A stretch of 52,971 nt of DNA from Actinomycetota bacterium. Its GTDB lineage: Bacteria > Actinomycetota > Actinomycetes > Streptosporangiales > Streptosporangiaceae. The notes below the pieces were generated by a model, which was not told the DNA's origin, did no database searches, and saw only the letters and a list, made by a program, of their open reading frames with translations. The stretch is from assembly GCA_003140115.1 (NCBI GenBank), contig PLIQ01000179.1:11335-64305 (forward strand), in the 5' to 3' direction. This document shows, one piece after another, positions 23,850-30,803 of this stretch; position 1 is the first letter of the stretch; every line of letters starts with the position of its first letter. Both the position numbers and the translations under genes were made by a program.

Positions 23850-24409
23850 GCCGGGTCTCCGTTCGGTGTCGTGGCCGGGTGCGCGCGGGCGAGCTGACGG
23901 CCGTAGCTGAAATCGGGAAACCGCCATAGGCCGTCGGGATCGGGTTTCGCGAATCCCATCGTCGTCAGGCCGGGGTGGCCGTTTTCCATTGCGCGCACGG
24001 TGTTCATATGGGCCGCCGTGTCGAAAGCCATGAAGCAGAACAGCGCGGTGAGGACCCAGAATTCTTTCTCTGGGTGATCGGGCGCGGTCAGGATCCGCAT
24101 CAGTGCCGAGCGATGCTCGTAATCCAGCGCGACGAACGGCGGTACGGCGGCATCGAGCGTTATGTCGTGCTCGGCCGCGTAATCGCTCGCGTGGTCGTTC
24201 AGGGTGCTGACGATGTCGTCCAGACCGGAGGCAACACCGGTCGCGGGCATCTCAAGAAGTTCGATGGCGCCGGCCATGACCGCTCCCGGGCCCGGTGCGG
24301 CGCCGGCGATCGCGACATCGTCAGGCGAGCGCTTCTCCCCCGGGACAAACGTGTCAGCGAATGCCTCCAGGGTCAGTGTCCTGCTGGCTGTTTCTGCCGA
24401 GGTATCCAA
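23846..24409 (-). CDS. DUF5987-like protein, partner of GMC oxidoreductase
   Basis: A 187-residue protein starting LDTSAETASRTLTLEAFADTFVPGEKRSPDD. It resembles the short proteins (DUF5987-type) encoded just before GMC oxidoreductases, somewhat like the small subunit of gluconate/sugar dehydrogenases that carries a Tat or chaperone function; here no signal peptide is seen. The TTG at 24409 is the only start with a good site (GGGAGG). It overlaps the GMC gene by four bases, so the two probably form a complex. A match to enediyne gene E8 is possible but from memory and unverified. Confidence 0.7.
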   Translation of the reverse strand: MDTSAETASRTLTLEAFADTFVPGEKRSPDDVAIAGAAPGPGAVMAGAIELLEMPATGVASGLDDIVSTLNDHASDYAAEHDITLDAAVPPFVALDYEHRSALMRILTAPDHPEKEFWVLTALFCFMAFDTAAHMNTVRAMENGHPGLTTMGFAKPDPDGLWRFPDFSYGRQLARAHPATTPNGDPA

Positions 24410-24464
24410 CTTTCCTCCCGTCGGCCGGGACCACCTGTCCTTAAGAATTGTGCTGCGCCCGGCG

Positions 24465-24496
24465 CGGGATAACTTCTCTTGTTCTGTCTTATCCCG
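24465..24496. promoter_or_regulatory. inverted repeat upstream of the DUF5987-GMC-CMD operon
   Basis: CGGGATAA (24465-24472) pairs perfectly with TTATCCCG (24489-24496) across a 16-base loop rich in T and C. It lies in the 221-base gap between the DUF1702 gene stop and the DUF5987-like start. It could be an operator or a hairpin that separates the two transcripts. Nothing else is seen in this gap. Confidence 0.4.
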
Positions 24497-24630
24497 GACC
24501 CTGTGGACGAAAAGCAAGCAGCGAGAAGAACGCCGGATAGGCGGCGAGGTTCGCCATCGGACGGGGCTTTTCGGCATCGGTGAATTCGCCCGGTGATGCG
24601 AGAGCAGGAGAAGGAAGCGGTCAGCCGGGA

Positions 24631-25599
24631 TCAGGCGTCGAAGTGCGCGCGTATCCGCTGCCGCCACAGCTCATAGGCGGGCTCAGGTCCTGCATCGGCC
24701 GCCGTCGGGGCGGTGCCGTCGGCGAGCGAGACGGCCTTGTCCACGGAGATACCCGCCAGTGCTGAGCAGGCGGCCTGCGTGTGGTCCGGCACCAGACCGG
24801 AGTAAGCGCGTGCCTTCGCGGCGAACACCGAGCCGAGAGCGAGCTGCGACCAGTCATCGCCTGCCGCCCGCCGCAGCGTGGCCAGGCCTTCCTCGTCACA
24901 TCCGCCGGCGAACGTCGCGGCCAGTCCGATGCCGCTCCACAGGTCCGGCTGCCGTCCACTGGCGAAGCGTCCCGCCGCCGCCGCGACATCCGGTGCGACA
25001 GCACCGCAGATGAACCACAAAGCGCGCCCGATACCCTGATCAACCGCGCGCAGAAAGTAGGCTGGCGCACCCTCCCAGGGGTAAGGCGCGGGAACTTTCT
25101 GGGCGTCCACCCAGCGCCGGGTGTCGAAGTAGGCACGGTCGAAGCCAAAGCCATCGACCGCGAGCCAGCTCATCGTCGGGTAGTAGGGATCGGGGGTCAG
25201 GTCCGGGACGACCTTCTTCCACAACGGCCTGGGCAGCCTGGCCATCGCAAAACCCATCCCGATGTACGCGAGGAAGATATGTCGGCTTCCCGGGCCGGCC
25301 AGCAGGTCACGAGTGCGGTGCCCGCGTCCCATCGCGTCCAGGACGGTGAACGCCATCGTCACGCCTTCGTAGGCAAAGCCGCGCTGTTCGGCGTCCACCA
25401 GGTCCAGCCGCCGTTCCACCTCCCATTGGTCACGCGCGTCAATCCCCCACTCGAAGCCGCAGATCACGGCCTCCGGGATAGCCTCGAGCCGCTGGGTAGC
25501 GGCCGACGGGGTGGCCGGAAAGCCACGCTTGGCGAACGTAACTTCCCTGAGCTGGGGCGTGAGCACCCGTCTGCGTACCGATCCGAGGCTAGTAGGCAT
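24631..25599 (-). CDS. unbL: enediyne biosynthesis protein, DUF1702 family (UnbL-like)
   Basis: A 322-residue soluble protein with the DUF1702 pattern: FAYEGVTMAFTVLDAM, a GPGSRHIFLAYIGMGFAMAR stretch, and VDGFGFDRAYFDTRRW. DUF1702 proteins are a conserved member of enediyne cassettes (UnbL, E3 in C-1027 terms), needed for the warhead but with no agreed reaction. ATG 25599 is preceded by GGGAGA. Unlike in many clusters, it is not beside PksE but about 8 kb away, with two-component and AraC genes between. Same strand as the GMC unit and as the PksE operon. Confidence 0.8.
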   Translation of the reverse strand: MPTSLGSVRRRVLTPQLREVTFAKRGFPATPSAATQRLEAIPEAVICGFEWGIDARDQWEVERRLDLVDAEQRGFAYEGVTMAFTVLDAMGRGHRTRDLLAGPGSRHIFLAYIGMGFAMARLPRPLWKKVVPDLTPDPYYPTMSWLAVDGFGFDRAYFDTRRWVDAQKVPAPYPWEGAPAYFLRAVDQGIGRALWFICGAVAPDVAAAAGRFASGRQPDLWSGIGLAATFAGGCDEEGLATLRRAAGDDWSQLALGSVFAAKARAYSGLVPDHTQAACSALAGISVDKAVSLADGTAPTAADAGPEPAYELWRQRIRAHFDA

Positions 25600-25730
25600 G
25601 TACTCTCCCGTCGTTGGCCCTCGATGGCGACGCGGCGGACCGCGTATTCATCATCGGGCGGCGACCGGGAAGCCGCACCACCTCACGGTTGCGGTGTTCT
25701 GCGGTCAGGTTCTACGGCCATCGTGGCCCG

Positions 25731-26345
25731 CTACGGCAGCCAGCCCGCCTCACGCGCGGCTCGGATGGCGTCCACCCGATTCCGCGCGTTCATCTTGGTC
25801 ACGATGTTGGTGAGGTAGTTTCGCACCGTTCCCACCGAGAGGTGCAGGACGGTCGCGATCTCGGCCGGATCGGCGCCTTGTGCGGCGCCCCGGAGCACCT
25901 CAAGCTCCCGCGCGGACAGCGGATTCTCGCCGTCCTCCCAGGTGGATACCGCCAGATGGGGGTCGATGACCCGCCGGCCCGCGACGACATTGCGGATCGC
26001 CCAGGCGAGTTGCTCGGGCGGGGCATCCTTGAGCAAGAAGCCGGACACGTGGGCGGCCAGCGCGCGTCGCAGATTGCCCGCCCGGCCGAGGTTGGTCAAG
26101 ATGAGGGTCGGGCAGGACGGAAGCACATCGTGCAGCCGAGTGGCGGCGGTCAGCCCATCGAGGCCAGGCAGATCGATGTCGATGATCGCGACATCGGGGT
26201 GATGAGCTAGCGTCTGCGAAACGATATAGTCGCCGCGCTCGATCGCGGCAACTACCTTCATATCGGGTTCCAGTTCGATAAGTGCCACGAGCGCACCGCG
26301 TACCATGGCGACATCTTCGGCGAGCAGTATCCTCAGCAAGCGCAT
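25731..26345 (-). CDS. NarL/LuxR-type response regulator
   Basis: A 204-residue response regulator. The receiver has the acidic pair near the N-terminus (AED) and the phosphoacceptor Asp56 in IIDIDLPGLDG; the output domain from about residue 140 carries the LuxR helix-turn-helix, LSARELEVLRGAAQG then EIATVLHLSVGTVRNYL. ATG 26345 is used; a GTG three codons upstream is possible. The matching histidine kinase is divergent, 528 bases away. The pair is embedded between the two enediyne operons and probably controls them. Confidence 0.92.
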   Translation of the reverse strand: MRLLRILLAEDVAMVRGALVALIELEPDMKVVAAIERGDYIVSQTLAHHPDVAIIDIDLPGLDGLTAATRLHDVLPSCPTLILTNLGRAGNLRRALAAHVSGFLLKDAPPEQLAWAIRNVVAGRRVIDPHLAVSTWEDGENPLSARELEVLRGAAQGADPAEIATVLHLSVGTVRNYLTNIVTKMNARNRVDAIRAAREAGWLP

Positions 26346-26514
26346 GCAAGCCACCGAAACCGCGTCAACCTGCTGGTATTGTCACGCACTGGCAATCTCC
26401 TCTCGGCACATGTCCGCTTTCGCGCTACGCAGGTCGTGCGGGCCCGCCATGAGATGTCAGCACATGAGGCCAGACGGCGTTATGCGCCAGAGGTTTCGAG
26501 GCGAGGCAAGCGCA

Positions 26515-26736
26515 TTAGCGGACACAAGTCCTATATCGGACACACGCCGCACTTGACCATAGGCGTCCCGCTACGATCAACACGACACGCCGGGCACCGG
26601 CAAAGATCCGCAAGGCGGCTTCTACCGGGAGTTCGGCGCCTCCGGAGATGGTCTCCGCCAGCGTCCGCGGGCCCGCCTCGACGTCCCGCTGCGCACCGTC
26701 AGGCAAGGCCACCTTTGACGAGAAACCTCGTTGCAT
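26515..26736 (-). CDS. possible small protein, unknown
   Basis: A 73-codon frame starting MQRGFSSKVALPDGAQRDVE, with a hydrophobic stretch GARRVVLIVAGRLW. Its ATG lies inside the GTTATGCAA motif on this strand, so if real it would be leaderless or nearly so. No ribosome site and no recognised domain are seen. Composition is protein-like for the first 60 residues, but this could be chance. Low confidence. Confidence 0.25.
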   Translation of the reverse strand: MQRGFSSKVALPDGAQRDVEAGPRTLAETISGGAELPVEAALRIFAGARRVVLIVAGRLWSSAACVRYRTCVR

Positions 26737-26741
26737 AACAG
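26729..26741. promoter_or_regulatory. CGTTGCATAACAG motif
   Basis: This 13-base stretch is identical to 19457-19469 and contains the TTGCATAAC core shared with 17558-17566 (reverse orientation). It is 133 bases upstream of the histidine kinase start and just before an AT-rich promoter-like zone. Confidence 0.5.
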
Positions 26742-26873
26742 CGAAATTCGAAAAGTCACACCCGGCTTTATGGGGACATTATTAGTCTATGAAAAATAAA
26801 GTGGCCGTCGGCTCCCAGGAGCCCGGACCTGGGTCGCTACGAGCACCGACGCAGAGAACTTGGAGGTAGCGGT

Positions 26874-28160
26874 ATGCCTCGCCGCCAGCACCGGCCTGGC
26901 TGGCTGTGGAGCAGGCTCACGTCAGGGTCAAAAGGTCAAATCGCCGGCGAAGTCGCGGCCGGCGCGGATCCTGGTACACCCGTATCGTCGGCCGGCCGGC
27001 CGCCGGGCGGTATATGGAGACCACGTGCGAGCTCGCATCTAGTCCTGTCCGGCCTGTTCGCGACGCAGCTCGCAGGCATCTTCGCGGTACGGATCCCGCG
27101 ACACGGATTCGGCATCGGACTGGCCCTGGTGACCGCGGGTCTGCTGTTCGGCTTGCAGCTGTGGGTTGGCTGGCGGGGCGCCGCACGCTGGCCACGACGG
27201 CGGCGGCTGGGGACGCTCGTGGCCATGGGAGCCCTCACCTACCTGCCGCTGGCGGCGCTAGGCGTGGTGTGGCCGGGTATGGCAGGGTTCTTCGCCGGCT
27301 CGATCCTGATCCTGCGGCCAGCCAGGACTTCCTGGGTTCCGTTCGCGTTGGTCGTGGCTAGCATGCTGGTGGCACCGCTCGAGCTAGGGATGGACGCCCG
27401 CGTCGCCACCTACCTGATGACCGCCAGCCTGAGCAGCGGGCTGGTGGTCTTCGCCGTCTACCAGCTACGTCTGGTCGCCAAGCGCGCGCAGGGGGAAACC
27501 GCGCAGCTCGCGCAGCTCACCTCGGTGCGGGAACGCGAGCGCTTCTCCATGGACCTGCACGACATCCTCGGGTACAGCCTGTCAGCCATCACGCTGAAGG
27601 CCGAGCTCACCAAGAAGCTGGTCCTCAGCGATCCCGCTCTAGCTCAGGACGAGCTGGCCGAGGTCGTCGAACTCGCACGGCAGGCGGCGGTGGACGTGCG
27701 ACTGATGGCTAGCGGCTACAGCAGCATCTCGCTGGCGCGGGAGGCCGGATCGGTCGCCTCCTTGCTTTCCGCGGCGTGCATCACACCCCAGGTCGCGATC
27801 GACTGTGGCGTGCTTGACGATGAGGTCGACGCCGTGCTGGCGATAGTGCTCCGCGAGGCGGTCACCAACGTCTTGCGGCACAGCGCGGCACGGAACTGCG
27901 CCATCGTGGCGAACCAGGAAGACAAGATGATCACGCTGAAGGTGATCAACGACGGCGTATCGCAGCCGGTGAAGCCCGGTACGGGTGGTCACGGCCTGCA
28001 TAACCTGGCCCGCCGGCTGGAGGTCATCGGTGGCGAGCTGAACACCGGGACCAGCCACGATGATCAGTTCAGCCTGTTGGCCAAGGTGCCCGCGCAGGGT
28101 AGACCGGTTCCCGCCGTCGGCCCCGATAAGTCGCGCCCGCGCGGACCACATCCGCCATGA
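26874..28160 (+). CDS. sensor histidine kinase (NarX/DesK type)
   Basis: A 428-residue kinase. Residues 55-200 hold about five hydrophobic segments, followed by a coiled-coil-like stretch and the HisKA_3 dimerisation box RERFSMDLHDILGYSLSA with phospho-acceptor His229. The ATPase domain follows with EAVTNVLRHSAA (N-box) and GGHGLHNLARRLE (G2). The architecture is that of a membrane-bound DesK-like sensor. ATG 26874 has GGAGG seven bases upstream. The first 50 residues are basic and Pro/Gly-rich. It ends one base from the convergent AraC gene. Its partner is the divergent regulator at 25731-26345. Confidence 0.92.
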   Translation: MPRRQHRPGWLWSRLTSGSKGQIAGEVAAGADPGTPVSSAGRPPGGIWRPRASSHLVLSGLFATQLAGIFAVRIPRHGFGIGLALVTAGLLFGLQLWVGWRGAARWPRRRRLGTLVAMGALTYLPLAALGVVWPGMAGFFAGSILILRPARTSWVPFALVVASMLVAPLELGMDARVATYLMTASLSSGLVVFAVYQLRLVAKRAQGETAQLAQLTSVRERERFSMDLHDILGYSLSAITLKAELTKKLVLSDPALAQDELAEVVELARQAAVDVRLMASGYSSISLAREAGSVASLLSAACITPQVAIDCGVLDDEVDAVLAIVLREAVTNVLRHSAARNCAIVANQEDKMITLKVINDGVSQPVKPGTGGHGLHNLARRLEVIGGELNTGTSHDDQFSLLAKVPAQGRPVPAVGPDKSRPRGPHPP

Positions 28161-28161
28161 C

Positions 28162-28959
28162 CTAGGCGGATCTCAGTAGCTGTGCGGCGGCAGATCCAGG
28201 CTGAGCTGGCCTGACATCGGCTGACTCAGGCTCAAGATCGGGCAGGGCGAGGAGAATCGGCAGGTCCGTCGGTCGTCTGGTGCGCAGTTCGATCCCGGCG
28301 GGCAGGACCATGTCGCCGGCGATCGTCAGCGGACCGGCCCCGCCGACGAGCATCGTCCTGCGGGTCCACGGCTCGGGGTCCGGGCCGTCCGCTACTGCCA
28401 CCGCACGGAGGAACCATGTCCCGTGGGGCACATCCGTCAGCTCAAATGAGCAGGGCGAGGGCGTGGCCGGTGGCTCGATGATGACGGCCGCGGCAGGCCG
28501 TCGCTGCACGATGGGCGTATCGAAAGTACCCAGGAACACCCGCCCGACGGAATGACCCTGGGGAAATACGATGGTGCCGGTTACCGTCGCATCCGGAACC
28601 GACGATGGTCGCCGGGGGCGGGTCAGCCCGATTCCTCCGCGCTGCGATATGCGACGGAATCGACCCGGCGCGAGGCCGACGCTGTCGGTAAAGTGATTAC
28701 TGAATGAGCCGAGGCTGTTGTATCCGACGGCGAACGCGATGTCGGTTACGTTCATACGTGTATTCAGGAGCATGCGCTTGGCTTGGTAGATGCGGATCGC
28801 GGAAAGATATCGGCCGGGGGTGACGCCGATAGCATCCTTGAAGGTACGGCAGAAGTGGAACCGGCTTACTATCGCACTGTTAGCGATATCGGCAAGAGAC
28901 AACGGCTCGCTGTACTTCTCATATATGAACCTGATCGCGCGTTCGTGGGCGCTGTTCAT
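28162..28959 (-). CDS. AraC-family regulator with N-terminal HTH (paralogue 2)
   Basis: A 265-residue paralogue of the regulator at 18653-19420. The N-terminal domain reads SLADIANSAIVSRFHFCRTF and GYNSLGSFSNHFTDSVGLAP, almost matching the first paralogue, and the C-terminal domain shares FDTPIVQRRP, HGTWFLRAVAVAD and PEPWTRRTMLVGG. The long C-terminal domain is not a standard AraC cupin and may sense a pathway compound. ATG 28959 is the start. The gene is upstream of nothing on its strand except the response regulator further left; its 5-prime side faces the end of the carboxylase gene. Confidence 0.9.
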   Translation of the reverse strand: MNSAHERAIRFIYEKYSEPLSLADIANSAIVSRFHFCRTFKDAIGVTPGRYLSAIRIYQAKRMLLNTRMNVTDIAFAVGYNSLGSFSNHFTDSVGLAPGRFRRISQRGGIGLTRPRRPSSVPDATVTGTIVFPQGHSVGRVFLGTFDTPIVQRRPAAAVIIEPPATPSPCSFELTDVPHGTWFLRAVAVADGPDPEPWTRRTMLVGGAGPLTIAGDMVLPAGIELRTRRPTDLPILLALPDLEPESADVRPAQPGSAAAQLLRSA

Positions 28960-29246
28960 TTACCTGCTCTCTCGGGTTGCACAGGTTATCTGTGGGTTCG
29001 GCTGCCGTGCGAGCGAGTTACCTGTAGAGTTTTTTGTACCAAACTATTGATTACGATGCATCATGCCCCTCGCATGCCGGTCGCGGCCGTCTTGCTCGCC
29101 GCTTGATTCTGCCTTGACCGTGCCTTTAGGGGCTCAGTAAAGCAATGAGTAATATGTTTGGGCCCCCCGCGATAGGGTAGGCGCGGGCAGAGATATGCCG
29201 GGTACCGCAGCGCGCCTCCTGGTTTCGGCCGCTGCGACCCGTCGCG
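28960..29246. other. intergenic region between carboxylase end and AraC paralogue 2 start
   Basis: This 287-base gap follows the end of the long PksE operon and precedes the AraC start on the same strand, so it should hold the operon end and the AraC promoter. The part nearest the AraC gene is AT-rich (around 29010-29060). I found no TTGCATAAC copy and no perfect terminator hairpin. The small open frames here look like chance. Confidence 0.4.
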
Positions 29247-30803
29247 TTACGCAGGCGGATTCCCGTGCTTGCGTGATGGCAGCTCTGGACGCTTGTGACT
29301 CAGCACCTCCAGCGCCCACGAGATCACGGCGCGCGTGTCCGCCGGATCGATCACGTCGTCGACGAGGCCGCGCTCAGCCGCGTAGAGAGGGTGCATGAGC
29401 TGCTCTTTGTACTCCGCCGCAAGCTGCTCCCTGAGCTGACCGGGGTCGTCGGCGGCGATGAGTTCCTTACGATGCAAGATGCCCACCGCTGCCTCGGCCC
29501 CCATGACCGCGATCTCATTCGTGGGCCACGCGAAGGACAGGTCCGCGCCGACGGACCGGGAATCCATCACGATGTAGGCCCCGCCGTAAGCCTTGCGCAG
29601 GATGACCTGGACCCGTGGAACGGTCGCGTCACAGTACGCGTAGAGCAGCCTGGCGCCGTGCCGGATGATGCCGTGGTGCTCCTGCCCCACGCCAGGGAGG
29701 AATCCCGGCACGTCGACCAGCGTGACGAGCGGGATGTTGAACGCGTCACAGAACTGCACGAACCTAGCGGCCTTCTGTGACGCGTCGATGTCAAGCACGC
29801 CCGCGCGGACCAGCGGCTGGCTCGCCACGATGCCCGCGGTCCGGCCGCCGAAGCGGCCGAGCGCGCACACGATGCTGCGCGCCCATTCGGCGTGCAGTTC
29901 CAGGACCTCATGGTGGTCGGTGATCTCAGTGATCACGGCCCGCATGTCGTAGGGCTTTCGCGGCGACGCGGGGACGATGTCAAGCAAGCGCGGGCACTTG
30001 CGATCGGGGGCATCATCGGCCGCGACCGCGGCCGGAACGTCGTGGCTGCTGGCGGGCAGCAGTGAGACGAGATACCGGACGCCTTGCAGGCACGACGCCT
30101 CGTCATCATAGGTGAACGTGGCCACACCCGACTGCTTCGCGTGCACCCTGGCCCCGCCCAGATCCTCGTGCGTAATCGACTCGCCGGTCACGGCCTTGAC
30201 CACATCGGGACCGGTGATGAACATGTACGAGGTACCGCGGACCATAAAGGTGAAGTCGGTCAAGGCCGGCGAATAGGCAGCACCGCCGGCGCACGGACCC
30301 AGGATGACGCTGATCTGCGGTATTACCCCGGATGCGCGCACGTTGCGGCGGAAGATGCCGCCATACCCGGCGAGCGCCGTGACCCCTTCCTGGATCCGCG
30401 CACCACCGCTGTCATTGAGCGCGATCAGCGGCGCGCCAGCCGCGAGCGCAAGGTCCATGACCTTGTGGATCTTCTCGGCATGGGCCTTACCCAGGGAGCC
30501 GCCGAGGATACCGAAATCCTGAGCGTAGACGAATACCCGGCGTCCGCACACGGTGCCGCTCCCCGTCACGACCCCGTCCGTTCGCGCCGTGCCTTCGCCG
30601 CGCCGGAACAGATCAAGCTCGACGAAGGAACCCTCGTCGAGCAGCCTCTCCAGCCGTTCCCTCGCAGTCGCCTTCCCCTTGGCGTGTTGTCGCGCGGTCG
30701 CGAGTTCGTCGCCGCGCATCACCGCCTCGCGCTCCTGCTTGATGCCGCGCAGAAGCTCGTCCGCGACGTCCTCGGCGGGTCGCGGAGTCACCTCGGCGGT
30801 CAC
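29247..30803 (-). CDS. acyl-CoA carboxylase beta subunit (carboxyltransferase)
   Basis: A biotin-dependent carboxyltransferase of about 518 residues, of the PccB/AccB type. Typical segments are GGSLGKAHAEKIHKVMDLA, NDSGGARIQEG, ILGPCAGGAAYSPALTDF, VDVPGFLPGVGQEHHGIIRHGA and SVGADLSFAWPTNEIAVMGAEA. It would make malonyl-CoA or methylmalonyl-CoA with a biotinylated alpha subunit encoded elsewhere. GTG 30803 forms a GTGA overlap with the P450 stop, like its neighbours; GTG 30812 is the alternative. It is the last gene of the PksE operon, so supply of malonyl-CoA for the iterative PKS is the natural role. Confidence 0.92.
   Translation of the reverse strand: MTAEVTPRPAEDVADELLRGIKQEREAVMRGDELATARQHAKGKATARERLERLLDEGSFVELDLFRRGEGTARTDGVVTGSGTVCGRRVFVYAQDFGILGGSLGKAHAEKIHKVMDLALAAGAPLIALNDSGGARIQEGVTALAGYGGIFRRNVRASGVIPQISVILGPCAGGAAYSPALTDFTFMVRGTSYMFITGPDVVKAVTGESITHEDLGGARVHAKQSGVATFTYDDEASCLQGVRYLVSLLPASSHDVPAAVAADDAPDRKCPRLLDIVPASPRKPYDMRAVITEITDHHEVLELHAEWARSIVCALGRFGGRTAGIVASQPLVRAGVLDIDASQKAARFVQFCDAFNIPLVTLVDVPGFLPGVGQEHHGIIRHGARLLYAYCDATVPRVQVILRKAYGGAYIVMDSRSVGADLSFAWPTNEIAVMGAEAAVGILHRKELIAADDPGQLREQLAAEYKEQLMHPLYAAERGLVDDVIDPADTRAVISWALEVLSHKRPELPSRKHGNPPA

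Larger units (their letters stand above)
26346..26873. promoter_or_regulatory. long divergent control region between response regulator and kinase
   Basis: This 528-base region holds TTGCATAAC at 26731-26739 and a GTTATGC at 26479-26485 within the near-palindrome GGCGTTATGCGCC. From about 26740 to 26800 the DNA is strongly AT-rich, including ATTATTAGTCTATGAAAAATAA-like sequence, and is a likely promoter zone for the kinase gene. GGAGG precedes the kinase start at 26862. A possible small leftward gene lies at 26515-26736. Confidence 0.5.
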
